From contig JAUCGD010000002.1 in assembly GCA_030377945.1 (NCBI GenBank), positions 1-63,806 of the forward strand: DNA of 63,806 nt. Reading direction: 5' to 3'. The DNA comes from Desulfobacterales bacterium HSG17. Lineage in GTDB: Bacteria; Desulfobacterota; Desulfobacteria; Desulfobacterales; Desulfococcaceae. The notes under the pieces were generated by a model. It was not told the origin of the DNA. It was given only the letters and a program-made list of their open reading frames with translations, and did not search any database. Position 1 is the first letter of the stretch. Each line of letters starts with the position of its first letter. The position numbers were made by a program, and so were the translations under genes. Shown here piece by piece: positions 15,471 to 24,450 of this stretch.

Positions 15471-17870
15471 ATGACTGATAACAGCATGCCCGTTATGCCG
15501 GAGATCGTTGAAGACGATACTGAAAAAAAAGATGGTCAACTGGTTCCTCAAAATTTAAAACCTGATATTTTATACCTTCTTCCCACAACGGGCCGCCCAC
15601 ATATGCCTGCACAGGTTCAACCCCTCATGGTCAACAAGAAAAGGTGGGGAGAGACACTGACAAAGGCATCCAAAGATTCTCAAAACCTTTTAGGCCTTTC
15701 ATATATAAAAGAAATCAAAGGGAAATATGTGTACAAAAATGATTTTCCTAACGTGGGTTGTATTGTCAGAATGGCGAATGTCGTGGATGTTCAAGAGAAC
15801 ATCCAGTTTATTGCACAGGGGCTTGAAAGATTTAAAATCAAAAAATTTCTTTCAGACAAACCGCCTTTTGTTGTCCGGGTTGAATATTTTAAAAAAATCA
15901 AAGAAAATGAAGATGAGCTTAAGGCATACGCCATTGCAATTATTAATTCCATCAAACAATTACTGTCACTGAACCCTTTATACTCTGAAGCTTTAAAGCA
16001 ATATTTAGGGATGTTCAGCCCGAATCAACCGTCTCCTCTGACTGATTTTGCAGCAGGTATTACCACTGCTCCCGGTGATGATTTACAGGAAGTTTTAGAA
16101 CTGCCCTCTGTTATGGACCGGATGAAAAAAGTAATGACGATGCTGCAAAAAGAGATAGAAATTACAAAATTACAAAGTAAAATACAAAAAAAACTAAATG
16201 TCCAGATGGATGAAAACAAGCGTAATTTTTTTTTAAAAGAACAGCTTAAAGCAATTCAAAAAGAGCTTGGGTTGAAAAAAGATGATAAAACTTCAGATGT
16301 TGATAAGTTTAAAGATAAGTTTGAAAAACTTTCTCCATCTGAACATGCGGTGAAACGATTTGATGAAGAGATTGAAAAACTATCTGTGCTTGAGACAGGA
16401 TCTTCAGAATACGGAGTAACTCGCAACTACCTGGATTGGATCACATCTTTTCCCTGGGGAGTCTATTCCAAGGATAATATTGATATTAAGCGGGCTGAGA
16501 AAATTCTTGACAGAGATCATGCAGGGCTTTCAGATGTGAAAGAGAGGATAATAGAATTTTTTGCTGCTGGAATTTATAAAAAAGATATTGCAGGCTCCAT
16601 TATACTTTTTGTCGGCCCTCCCGGTGTTGGTAAAACTTCAATTGGAAAATCCATAGCTGAGGCTCTAGGAAGAAAATTTTACAGATTAAGCCTTGGTGGT
16701 ATGCGGGATGAGGCTGAAATCAAAGGACATAGAAGAACTTATGTTGGGGCATTGCCGGGTAAAATGGTACAAGCCTTAAAAGATACTGAAGTGGCAAACC
16801 CTGTGATCATGCTGGATGAGGTGGATAAAATCGGATCATCTTACCAGGGTGATCCTGCATCTGCTTTACTTGAAGTTCTTGACCCTGAGCAGAATTTTGA
16901 ATTTCTTGATCATTATATGGACCTTAGAATTGATCTGTCAAAGGTTTTATTTATCTGTACAGCTAATCAGCTTGATACTATTCCAAGACCACTTCTTGAC
17001 AGGATGGACAGAATTAATCTATCCGGCTATATTACCCAGGAAAAAATTGAGATTGCCAGAAAGCATCTTTGGCCAAAGCTTTTAAAAAGAAACAAGCTGA
17101 CATCCAAAATAATCACTATTACCGATCCAACCATCCGTGTTATTATTGAGGGTTTTGCCAGGGAAGCCGGTGTTAGAAACATTGAAAAGCTTTTAAATAA
17201 AATTATCAGGAAAAGCATTGTCACCATATTAAAAGAGAAGAAAAAGAAAATCAGGATCAATATTAAATCCCTGGACGAACTTCTTGGACCACCAATTTTT
17301 AAAAAAGAAAAACAGATGTCAGGCATTGGGGTTGTAACTGGTCTCGCCTGGACCCAGCTTGGTGGAGCAACTCTTCCAATTGAGGCCATAAGGGTTCATG
17401 AAAAAAATTCAGGATTTAAACTTACAGGAAAGCTTGGAGAAGTGATGCAGGAATCTGCATCCATTGCTTACAGCCATGTAAGGGCAAATCTTGAATCTTT
17501 TAAAATTGATAAAAAATATTTTGATAATGCATTTATTCATATCCATGTACCAGAAGGAGCAACCCCAAAAGATGGACCAAGTGCAGGGGTTACTATTGCA
17601 ACAGCGCTTGTTTCCCTTGCCAGGGCAAAAATAATTAACCGCCCCCTTGCAATGACTGGAGAAATCACTTTGACCGGCGAAGTTCTTCCTGTTGGTGGTA
17701 TTAAAGAAAAAATAATTGCTGCACGAAGATCAGGTATTAAAGAAATTATTTTGCCCCAGGGGTGTCTCCCTGATTTCAAAAAACTACCTGAACACATTAA
17801 AAACGGCATCAAATTTTATTTTGCAAAACAATATAAAGATGTGTTTAAAATAGTATTCCATGATCTATAG
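15471..17870 (+). CDS. lon: ATP-dependent Lon protease (LonA)
   Basis: A 799-residue cytosolic AAA+ protease that degrades misfolded and regulatory proteins. The N-terminal substrate-binding domain (about 30-235) is followed by coiled coil, the AAA+ module with Walker A GPPGVGKTS (382-390), Walker B MLDEVDK (447-453), and the C-terminal protease domain with the catalytic dyad Ser704 (KDGPSAG) and Lys747 (VGGIKEK), exactly 43 residues apart as in E. coli Lon. An AAGGTGG ribosome-binding site precedes the ATG. It is convergent with iorB; the 47-bp gap contains T-rich sequence but no proven terminator. Confidence 0.96.
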   Translation: MTDNSMPVMPEIVEDDTEKKDGQLVPQNLKPDILYLLPTTGRPHMPAQVQPLMVNKKRWGETLTKASKDSQNLLGLSYIKEIKGKYVYKNDFPNVGCIVRMANVVDVQENIQFIAQGLERFKIKKFLSDKPPFVVRVEYFKKIKENEDELKAYAIAIINSIKQLLSLNPLYSEALKQYLGMFSPNQPSPLTDFAAGITTAPGDDLQEVLELPSVMDRMKKVMTMLQKEIEITKLQSKIQKKLNVQMDENKRNFFLKEQLKAIQKELGLKKDDKTSDVDKFKDKFEKLSPSEHAVKRFDEEIEKLSVLETGSSEYGVTRNYLDWITSFPWGVYSKDNIDIKRAEKILDRDHAGLSDVKERIIEFFAAGIYKKDIAGSIILFVGPPGVGKTSIGKSIAEALGRKFYRLSLGGMRDEAEIKGHRRTYVGALPGKMVQALKDTEVANPVIMLDEVDKIGSSYQGDPASALLEVLDPEQNFEFLDHYMDLRIDLSKVLFICTANQLDTIPRPLLDRMDRINLSGYITQEKIEIARKHLWPKLLKRNKLTSKIITITDPTIRVIIEGFAREAGVRNIEKLLNKIIRKSIVTILKEKKKKIRINIKSLDELLGPPIFKKEKQMSGIGVVTGLAWTQLGGATLPIEAIRVHEKNSGFKLTGKLGEVMQESASIAYSHVRANLESFKIDKKYFDNAFIHIHVPEGATPKDGPSAGVTIATALVSLARAKIINRPLAMTGEITLTGEVLPVGGIKEKIIAARRSGIKEIILPQGCLPDFKKLPEHIKNGIKFYFAKQYKDVFKIVFHDL

Positions 17871-17917
17871 AATTTTTTTTAAGGAACCTGCAAAGATCTT
17901 TGAGAAAACTCAGTTTG

Positions 17918-18493
17918 TTAGGATGCATACAATGCAAAAACAGCCTTGTTGTTTGTTAACATCTCACCAGTAAGAAGATCTTCCAATGCATCATAGTAAT
18001 TTTCTTTTGTCACACCGGGAACGAGTTTGTATTTTGCAATGGTGCCCAAAAGAGCCATATTCTGCATCCTTGTATCTTCCATGGATTGAGTATCCACTTT
18101 AATTGCACTTGAATTTGCTGCTTCACAGACAACCTGAATATTTTTTGCCGTGATTGCATTTTCTTTGCCAAGCCGGACTCCCAGGGGCTGCCAGGAAACA
18201 TCCAGATATACAAGTGTTCCACCTTTTTTAAGTGCATACCCAAATCCCCGCATGGCTTCATGCACTTCCATCCCGAGAACAAGATCTGCACTCTTTTTCA
18301 TAATCACAGGAGAATGGATATCCTCTCCGCATCGAATCTGCGAGACAACAACGCCTCCTCTCTGGGCAAGTCCGTGGGTATCTACGGCAATTGCATTAAC
18401 CCTGGCATGATCCAACCCTCTTAACAAAGCCTGACTTAACAAGCCAATACCCTGCCCGCCTACACCTGTGATATGAATATTAAATATTTTCAT
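17918..18493 (-). CDS. iorB: indolepyruvate:ferredoxin oxidoreductase, beta subunit
   Basis: A 191-residue gamma-type subunit of 2-oxoacid:ferredoxin oxidoreductases, with the glycine motif ITGVGGQGIGLLSQAL at residues 9-24 and the HGLAQRGGVVVSQIR segment that is characteristic of IorB. With IorA it converts aryl pyruvates (from Trp, Phe, Tyr) to aryl-acetyl-CoA, CO2 and reduced ferredoxin in the cytoplasm. Its start overlaps the iorA stop by four bases (18490-18493), so the pair is translationally coupled. Confidence 0.93.
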   Translation of the reverse strand: MKIFNIHITGVGGQGIGLLSQALLRGLDHARVNAIAVDTHGLAQRGGVVVSQIRCGEDIHSPVIMKKSADLVLGMEVHEAMRGFGYALKKGGTLVYLDVSWQPLGVRLGKENAITAKNIQVVCEAANSSAIKVDTQSMEDTRMQNMALLGTIAKYKLVPGVTKENYYDALEDLLTGEMLTNNKAVFALYAS

Positions 18494-20343
18494 TTTGCTC
18501 CTTTATCAAAACCAACAGCCAGTTCTGGGCATGATGCTCTGCAAGATCCGTCTCCGATACAAAGATCAAGATTAATATCAATACTCTCATCAAGATTTCG
18601 AACAAAGGAAGGGCAGGCGAATTCTTCTACACAATCATGAATTTTTTTGCATTTTTCCTGGTTTATAAGGATATGTTTTTGAACAAATCCGGTTTTTTTT
18701 CGCTGAAGCCTTGTAAACTTCAACATACAGGGATGTTTGGCAATAACAACACTGATACCTTTTATCTGCATTGATTGTTTCACAAGATCTGTTAATTTGG
18801 ACTGGTTATAAGTATCACAGGAAAATATGTTTTCTAGGCCAAGCCCTTTTAAAAGGTTTTCAATGGAAATTTTACCTCCTGCATGATCCTGGTGCCCGGT
18901 CATTGCCGTGGTACCGTTGTCCATAATTATCAACGTAATATTGTGGTTGTTAAATATTGCATTGATTAATCCTGGCAGGCCTGCGTGAAAAAAAGTTGAA
19001 TCCCCTAAAAACGCAACAACTTTTCTTTTATCATTGAACAGGGACAACCCCGAAGCCATGCCGGAAGAAGCACCCATACACATCAAAACCTCCCCAATAT
19101 TAAAAGGCGGCATATACCCTAAAGTGTGACAACCGATATCAGCTACAGTGATATCCTCATTTCCAAGTGCTTTTTTTATGGCAAAAAAAGCACTCCTGTG
19201 ACCGCATCCGGGACACATCTGGGCTGGTCTTGCAGGCACTTCAAAAGGCAGAACAAAATCTTCGGGGTCAGTTGGTATCATACCCGGCCATGTCTTTGTA
19301 ATTTGATCTTTTACCTTATCAGGTGTATACTCACCAACATAATCTTCATCATCTGTTTTCCCCATCAATTTTGTTTTCAATTGTGCATCATATGCCAGGG
19401 CCTTTATCTGAATTTCAAGAATATCATCCAGTTCTTCGAGAATCAGAATTTCATCATGGACTTTTAAAAAAGAGAGAATACAATCTTGTTCAAGTGGATT
19501 TACAGCGCCAAGCTTTAAAATATCAGGCCTGTTTTTGACATTTTCAAGCACATCGAGCACTGATAGATAGGTTAATCCTGCGGTAATAATGCCTTTACCC
19601 TGGCTGGTTCCTGAGTTGAATTCTCTGTTTAATCCGGCATCTTTAATATATTGTCTGGATTGCTGCAATTTTTTTATTGATTCCCGTTTCATATCAAGCG
19701 CCATAACGGTCAAAGCGATATAGGGACCGTTTTCTTTATTAAAATCAGTCTTATATGAAGAGATATTTTTATATTTATCAAATTTTATTTTCTCTCTTGC
19801 ATGACAGACATGAGTGGTCATTCTCAGAACAACAATGGTCTGCTCTTTTACGGCAAGAGCTGCGGCATGTTTATAATAATCATATGCTTCTCCTGGAGAG
19901 GATGGTTCAAAGACAGTTACCCTGGACATTTTGTACACGTTTCGATTGTCCTGTTCATTCTGGGATGAATTAGCACCCGGATCATCTCCCACAATAACAA
20001 CCATACCACCAGTTATATTCATCAACCCAAGCTGGACAAAGGTATCAAGGGCAACATTCAATCCAACGCTTTTGAAAAAAACGCAGGAAAGATTACCATT
20101 TAAGGCTGCACCAAAAGCCACCTCTGCTGCAACTTTTTCATTTACTGAAAATTCAAAATAAAAAGGACATTTATCATTTCCAATACTTTGAATGGCATTG
20201 GCAATCTCAGGAGTCGGGGAACCTGGATAGGATGTTACCACATTTGTTTGAGTTTCTATCATTGCCCTTACAACAGCCTCGTTCCCCATTAAGATTTCTT
20301 CAAAAGGAGCCATAGTCATTAGGATATCACCTAATTTTTTCAT
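18490..20343 (-). CDS. iorA: indolepyruvate:ferredoxin oxidoreductase, alpha subunit
   Basis: Catalytic, thiamine-diphosphate-dependent subunit. The start is taken at ATG 20343 (MKKLGDILMTMAPFEE), behind AAGGACAG eight bases upstream; a longer frame to 20379 overlaps the upstream stop but has no ribosome-binding site. Features in order: pyrimidine-type N-domain (VTSYPGSPTPEI, GDDPGANSSQNEQDNR), the CPGCGHR motif, the ThDP-binding GDSTFFHAGLPGL ... NGTTAMTGHQDH, and a C-terminal ferredoxin-like region with eight cysteines in two groups (CKKIHDCVEEFAC; CIGDGSCRASC) for [4Fe-4S] clusters. It enables fermentation-style oxidation of aromatic amino acids. Confidence 0.93.
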   Translation of the reverse strand: MKKLGDILMTMAPFEEILMGNEAVVRAMIETQTNVVTSYPGSPTPEIANAIQSIGNDKCPFYFEFSVNEKVAAEVAFGAALNGNLSCVFFKSVGLNVALDTFVQLGLMNITGGMVVIVGDDPGANSSQNEQDNRNVYKMSRVTVFEPSSPGEAYDYYKHAAALAVKEQTIVVLRMTTHVCHAREKIKFDKYKNISSYKTDFNKENGPYIALTVMALDMKRESIKKLQQSRQYIKDAGLNREFNSGTSQGKGIITAGLTYLSVLDVLENVKNRPDILKLGAVNPLEQDCILSFLKVHDEILILEELDDILEIQIKALAYDAQLKTKLMGKTDDEDYVGEYTPDKVKDQITKTWPGMIPTDPEDFVLPFEVPARPAQMCPGCGHRSAFFAIKKALGNEDITVADIGCHTLGYMPPFNIGEVLMCMGASSGMASGLSLFNDKRKVVAFLGDSTFFHAGLPGLINAIFNNHNITLIIMDNGTTAMTGHQDHAGGKISIENLLKGLGLENIFSCDTYNQSKLTDLVKQSMQIKGISVVIAKHPCMLKFTRLQRKKTGFVQKHILINQEKCKKIHDCVEEFACPSFVRNLDESIDINLDLCIGDGSCRASCPELAVGFDKGAK

Positions 20344-20375
20344 ATTTCTGTCCTTGAAAATGTATGGAGTTAAAA

Positions 20376-21323
20376 TCATGCATCATGCAAGTTGCCATTA
20401 TAATTATCTGTTTTCCTGCAAATATCATCAAGTGCTGATTTCACATCTGAAAATTTAAAATTAAACCCTGAATCTGTAAGCTTTTCAGGAATTGCTTTTT
20501 GGCTTTGCAAGAGAGAACGGCCAAGTTCACCCATTATTATCTTTATTATAAATGATGGTGCAGGCATAAATGATGGCCTGTGAAGTGACTGCCCCAACGC
20601 CCTGACAAATTGTTTTTGCCTTACAGGTTCAGGTCCTGTAAAATTAAATGAGCCTTCAATTTCACTGTTTTCAATAATGAATTCGACTGCTCTTTCAAGA
20701 TCTTCAATATGTATCCATGGAAACCAGTGCTCACCATTTCCAAGTGGACCACCTGCAAAGAGTTTAAATGTAGGATTCATCATAGACAATGCTCCTCCAC
20801 CTTTGCCAAGTACAACACCGAACCGCATTACAGCAACCTTTACATCTTTATTTTTGGCTTTTAATCCCTCTTTTTCCCACTCTTTACACACCCTGGCAAG
20901 AAAATCATGTCCGGGCAGCAGTCTCTCTTCAGTTAATAACTCTTCTTTACAGTCACCATATATCCCTACAGCAGAAGCTGTTAACATTTTTTGAGTCTTT
21001 GGGTTATCTGCAAGAGAACTAACAATATTCCGTGTTGTTAATATGCGTGAATCATAAATGCTTTTTTTGTATTTTTTTGTCCAGTAACGGAAAATATTTC
21101 TGCCGGTCAGATTTATGATAATATCAGATGCCGCAACGCAATTTTGCCAGTCACCTTCAAGTGTAGTATCAGCACTTATCCAGTTAAATTTATTAAACTT
21201 TAGAGAAAATGGGTGTTTTTGTGATGTTCCAAGACCAGTGACCTTATATCCTTTTTGTAAAAAAAACCTGGCAAGTCTTTTCCCTATAAAGCCTGAAGCG
21301 CCTGTGATTAGAATATGTTTCAT
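20376..21323 (-). CDS. NAD(P)-dependent epimerase, TIGR01777 family
   Basis: A 315-residue Rossmann-fold protein of the extended SDR/epimerase group. The dinucleotide loop ITGASGFIGKRLA is at residues 6-18; IINLTGRNIFRYW, SAVGIYGDC and the FNFTGPEPV ... QKQF region are typical of the TIGR01777 (YfcH/SulA-like) family, which carries a C-terminal DUF1731 segment as here (SLLQSQKAIPEKL). The biochemical role of the family is unsettled. It lies upstream of iorA with 32 bp between its stop and the preferred iorA start, so co-transcription is likely, though functional linkage is unclear. Confidence 0.85.
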   Translation of the reverse strand: MKHILITGASGFIGKRLARFFLQKGYKVTGLGTSQKHPFSLKFNKFNWISADTTLEGDWQNCVAASDIIINLTGRNIFRYWTKKYKKSIYDSRILTTRNIVSSLADNPKTQKMLTASAVGIYGDCKEELLTEERLLPGHDFLARVCKEWEKEGLKAKNKDVKVAVMRFGVVLGKGGGALSMMNPTFKLFAGGPLGNGEHWFPWIHIEDLERAVEFIIENSEIEGSFNFTGPEPVRQKQFVRALGQSLHRPSFMPAPSFIIKIIMGELGRSLLQSQKAIPEKLTDSGFNFKFSDVKSALDDICRKTDNYNGNLHDA

Positions 21324-21437
21324 GCATGCACCTCTTTGTTATCCTGTCATAATAAAACAGATTATATATACTGCATATTTTCAATGTTTTACAACCCGAA
21401 TAGTTTTTTAAGCCTGTTATGTATTAGTTTTTATATA

Positions 21438-23057
21438 TCATGAACTGCAAGAAAGCATGGAGCAGCCGGGTTTGCTTCTGGCCCAGTCTGGTCGTTTTTT
21501 GGCAAATATTTCTTTGTCGGGCTGTTCATCATAGGGATGGCGCATCACTTCGTGCAATTCATGGATCATTGAAAACTCGCCCTTTTCAGCTTTATCAATG
21601 GATTGCTGGGCAAGATAATTTCTAAGCACATATTTGGGATTGACTGTATTCATTTGCCCGCGTCTTTTTTTAGCAGGTAAATTGTCATCATTGATTCGCT
21701 GGATATACTTTTCAAGCCAGGCGTTAAATCGTTTCTGATATCCGGTAGTAATCTGATCAGGAATATAATAAGCTGCTTTTAAAGGAGTTGCCAGAGCTGC
21801 TACATCTGTATTATTCATAGAATCTGGCATAATATCAAGCAAGGCTAGTTTTCTAAAGAAAATGGTCATATCAGTTTCCACTAATTCCAGGATTTCTAAT
21901 AAATTTTTGATCAGGCTCTCATCTGTTAAAGGATTATAGGCTACCAGACCCAGTTTTTTGGCCATCATGGCCTGCCATCCACTTTGATAATGTTGTTTAA
22001 AAAATCCCATAGCATCCTGCAAGGCTTCAACTTTTCCTATAAGCGGATATATTGCAGTGGCAAGCTTTGCAAGATTCCACTGGGCAATTTGCGGCTGGTT
22101 GCCAAAACAATATCGCTTTGTTTGGGCATCCGTCGTATTGGGAGTCCATCCGGGGTTATAATCTTCCAGCCACCCATAGGGTCCGTAGTCAATGGTCAGT
22201 CCCAGGATTGACATGTTATCTGTGTTCATCACCCCGTGAACAAACCCGACCCGCATCCAGTGTATGATCATTTCAGCTGTTGTCCTGCAAATTTCTTTAA
22301 ACCATTTTATATAAACTTCGGAAGAGGGTTTGCCGAGATGGGGAAAGTCTGTACGAATAGTATAGTCAACCAGTTGTTTCAATGATTTTATTTCATCACG
22401 GGAGGAGAAAATTTCAAAATTACCAAACCGGATAAATGAAGAGGCCACACGACATACTACAGCACCGGGTTCCATTTTGGGGTTGCCATCGTAAAACATG
22501 TCCCGCTCAACCTCTTCACCTGTTAAAATAAGACTCAAAGCGCGGGTAGTTGGGACTCCAAGATGAAACATTGCCTCGCTGCATAAAAATTCACGTATGG
22601 AGGAACGCAGCACTGCCAACCCGTCTGCTGTTCTGGAATAGGGTGTAGGGCCTGCTCCTTTAAGCTGTAATCCCCATCGTTCTGATTGTTTATTTACAAT
22701 CTCACCAAGATTAATGGCTCTTCCATCTCCGAGCTGGCCAGCCCAGTTCCCGAATTGGTGCCCGCCATAACAGGTGGCATAAGTTTCCATACCGGGTATC
22801 AGCAGATTACCTGCAAACACCTCTATAAAATAGTCTGATTCACAAAATTCTCTGGAAAGGCCCAGAAGCGCTGCAACTTCCCGTGAATAGGCAACAAGCT
22901 TTGGAGAAGACACTATTGCCGGCTTTACTCTGGAGTAGCAGGAACTTAGAACCTGCCGCCGTGTATTTGTCGTTTCAGGATCTTCCGGAAGTTCCCTGAC
23001 AAAACGATTGTCAAATTTTATAGACTCAATCAAATCAGAATATTGCATGGGATACAT
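21438..23057 (-). CDS. selO: protein adenylyltransferase SelO (YdiU family)
   Basis: A 539-residue pseudokinase-fold AMPylase that transfers AMP to Ser/Thr/Tyr of redox proteins. The family signatures YATCYGGHQFGNWAGQLGDG, LQLKGAGPTPYSRTADG, LRSSIREFLCSEA and HGVMNTDNMSILGLTIDYGP (metal-binding Asn/Asp) are all present. The C-terminus ends Cys-Ser-Cys-Ser-Ser, placing cysteine at the antepenultimate position where animal SelO has selenocysteine. AGAGGA precedes the start; an alternative ATG three codons in is possible. It follows an 85-residue protein by 14 bp. Confidence 0.93.
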   Translation of the reverse strand: MYPMQYSDLIESIKFDNRFVRELPEDPETTNTRRQVLSSCYSRVKPAIVSSPKLVAYSREVAALLGLSREFCESDYFIEVFAGNLLIPGMETYATCYGGHQFGNWAGQLGDGRAINLGEIVNKQSERWGLQLKGAGPTPYSRTADGLAVLRSSIREFLCSEAMFHLGVPTTRALSLILTGEEVERDMFYDGNPKMEPGAVVCRVASSFIRFGNFEIFSSRDEIKSLKQLVDYTIRTDFPHLGKPSSEVYIKWFKEICRTTAEMIIHWMRVGFVHGVMNTDNMSILGLTIDYGPYGWLEDYNPGWTPNTTDAQTKRYCFGNQPQIAQWNLAKLATAIYPLIGKVEALQDAMGFFKQHYQSGWQAMMAKKLGLVAYNPLTDESLIKNLLEILELVETDMTIFFRKLALLDIMPDSMNNTDVAALATPLKAAYYIPDQITTGYQKRFNAWLEKYIQRINDDNLPAKKRRGQMNTVNPKYVLRNYLAQQSIDKAEKGEFSMIHELHEVMRHPYDEQPDKEIFAKKRPDWARSKPGCSMLSCSS

Positions 23058-23071
23058 ATGTTTTGAATCCT

Positions 23072-23329
23072 CTATGAATACATAACCTGTTTTATGTTGT
23101 CTTTAAGCTGATATATCTGCATACCAAGCCCGATGCATTGTTTTCCTTCCATACAGAGGTTTGCATCTTCCGGTTCAAGATAAGTTCTTAATGTGTGGCT
23201 GTCTTTTTTTAAATCCACAATCCAGGTATTATTATTTTTATCATAGTTTACATCTATATCTACTCCGCACTCCCCGATATCCGGGTATACAGATCTTATT
23301 TTTTCGCATAGCTGGTTTTTATTATACAT
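23072..23329 (-). CDS. small conserved hypothetical protein upstream of selO
   Basis: An 85-residue acidic protein with a strong ribosome-binding site (AAGGAGG, seven bases before ATG). The sequence (EKIRSVYPDIGECGVDIDV, then NNTWIVDLKKDSHTLRTYLE) looks like a compact alpha/beta domain; four cysteines (residues 8, 21, 59, 65) might bind metal or form disulfides. It ends 14 bp before selO on the same strand, so it is almost certainly co-transcribed with it and could act in the same redox-stress response. Family not identified by me. Confidence 0.7.
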   Translation of the reverse strand: MYNKNQLCEKIRSVYPDIGECGVDIDVNYDKNNNTWIVDLKKDSHTLRTYLEPEDANLCMEGKQCIGLGMQIYQLKDNIKQVMYS

Positions 23330-23427
23330 GGTTTTTCCTCCTTATGAACTTCAGAGTTCTTGAGGCAGCAATGGACTTTATTTAAAGGGTTCAGAATATG
23401 TTAGAATATATAATTAAGGCAATAGAG

Positions 23428-23446
23428 GATGGCAAAAAATGCCATC
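23428..23446 (-). terminator. small hairpin downstream of the cysteine-rich peptide gene
   Basis: GATGGCA (23428-23434) pairs with TGCCATC (23440-23446) around a five-base A/T loop, 24 bp after the stop at 23470 on the minus strand. There is no T run after the stem, so it may be a weak terminator or mRNA-stabilising stem between the 45-residue gene and the 85-residue gene. Confidence 0.35.
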
Positions 23447-23469
23447 TTCCTATATAAGCAGTTTATTAT

Positions 23470-23607
23470 TTAGTTACAAGAACAATCGCACTGGGCAAGT
23501 TTCACATTACAAACCGACTCATGTTCGCCCTTGTCAACACACTTATAATATTCTCTGATACATTTTATGGAGCAACTCAACTCATTTTTTTCAGATTTTT
23601 TTTCCAT
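23470..23607 (-). CDS. 45-residue cysteine-rich peptide
   Basis: A short gene below usual ORF cut-offs: ATG at 23607, TAA at 23470-23472, 45 residues beginning MEKKSEKNELSCSIKC and ending QCDCSCN. It has seven cysteines (12, 16, 23, 33, 40, 42, 44) and no signal peptide. A near-consensus ribosome-binding site (AGGAGG, six bases upstream) makes translation likely. The cysteine pattern suggests a metal-binding or thiol-redox peptide. It lies 140 bp upstream of the 85-residue gene and selO on the same strand. The ~240 bp upstream (23608-23846) is AT-rich and holds its promoter but nothing else I can name. Confidence 0.65.
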   Translation of the reverse strand: MEKKSEKNELSCSIKCIREYYKCVDKGEHESVCNVKLAQCDCSCN

Positions 23608-23846
23608 GACAACCTCCTGCTACAATCTCTTATGATTAAAAATTGAAAGTTGAAAATTACTAACTAAAAAATTATTGCAATTATTTATTGCTTACCCCGA
23701 AACTGATACTTGTATATATTTTTATCAAGGATGGGATATAACAATAAAATAACCATGAGTGTTAGTTTAACAAATAAAAAAGGTTTAAAAATAATTTAAT
23801 CTGGATTGTTCAATGTTCTACCTTGCAAATTTCCTTGTTTTTGCCT

Positions 23847-24344
23847 TTATAGAACAGCTAAAGCAGCATCATAATCCGGTTCATCCCCTATTTCAGAAAC
23901 TTGTTCAGTATGAATAATTTTGCCAGATTCATCAATCACGATAATTGCTCTTGAAAGCAAGCCCCTTAAAACTCCTGTTGTTATCTCCACTCCATAATCC
24001 TGTCCAAAAATAGAAGAACGAAATGTGGAACCGGTATCAACATTCTCAATACCTTCAGCTCCACAAAAACGCGCTCCTGCAAAGGGTAGATCGGCAGAGA
24101 CACATAAAACAGCTGTGTTATTAAGATCATTAACAGCTTTATTAAATTTGCGAACTGAAGTTGCACAGGTGGGTGTATCAATACTTGGGAAAACATTAAT
24201 AATTAAACGTTTCCCGGCATAATCTTTAAGTTTTGCTTCAGACAGATCTGCTTTTACAACACTAAAATCAGGAGCCGTGTTTCCAATTTGAGGTAATTCC
24301 CCAATGGTTTCTATGGTTTTTCCCTGTAAAGTTATTTTTGCCAT
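23847..24344 (-). CDS. tpx: thiol peroxidase (Tpx, atypical 2-Cys peroxiredoxin)
   Basis: A 165-residue peroxiredoxin that reduces hydrogen and alkyl peroxides. The start is at ATG 24344 (MAKITLQGKTIETIGE), with AGGAG nine bases upstream; the open frame runs upstream to 24533 but that part is not homologous. Peroxidatic Cys60 sits in PSIDTPTC, resolving Cys94 in ARFCGAEG, matching E. coli Tpx Cys61/Cys95. GDEPDYDAAL closes the fold. It lies about 100 bp downstream of the nitroreductase stop on the same strand. An oxygen-defence role fits an anaerobe. Confidence 0.95.
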   Translation of the reverse strand: MAKITLQGKTIETIGELPQIGNTAPDFSVVKADLSEAKLKDYAGKRLIINVFPSIDTPTCATSVRKFNKAVNDLNNTAVLCVSADLPFAGARFCGAEGIENVDTGSTFRSSIFGQDYGVEITTGVLRGLLSRAIIVIDESGKIIHTEQVSEIGDEPDYDAALAVL

Positions 24345-24450
24345 TTTTAATCTCCTTTTTTTTATTCTATTATTTTTTTTAAATAAACACTCAAGCCTGA
24401 TTATACAAAATAATTTCCAGGTTAAATGCCTATCTTGATAAAACTTAAAT

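Noticed and set aside
17891..17902. 12-bp palindrome CAAAGATCTTTG between lon and iorB
   Set aside because: Short, has no loop and no T run of its own; too weak to call a terminator.
20344..20379. Upstream extension of iorA to 20379
   Set aside because: No ribosome-binding site; ATG 20343 has AAGGACAG at good spacing.
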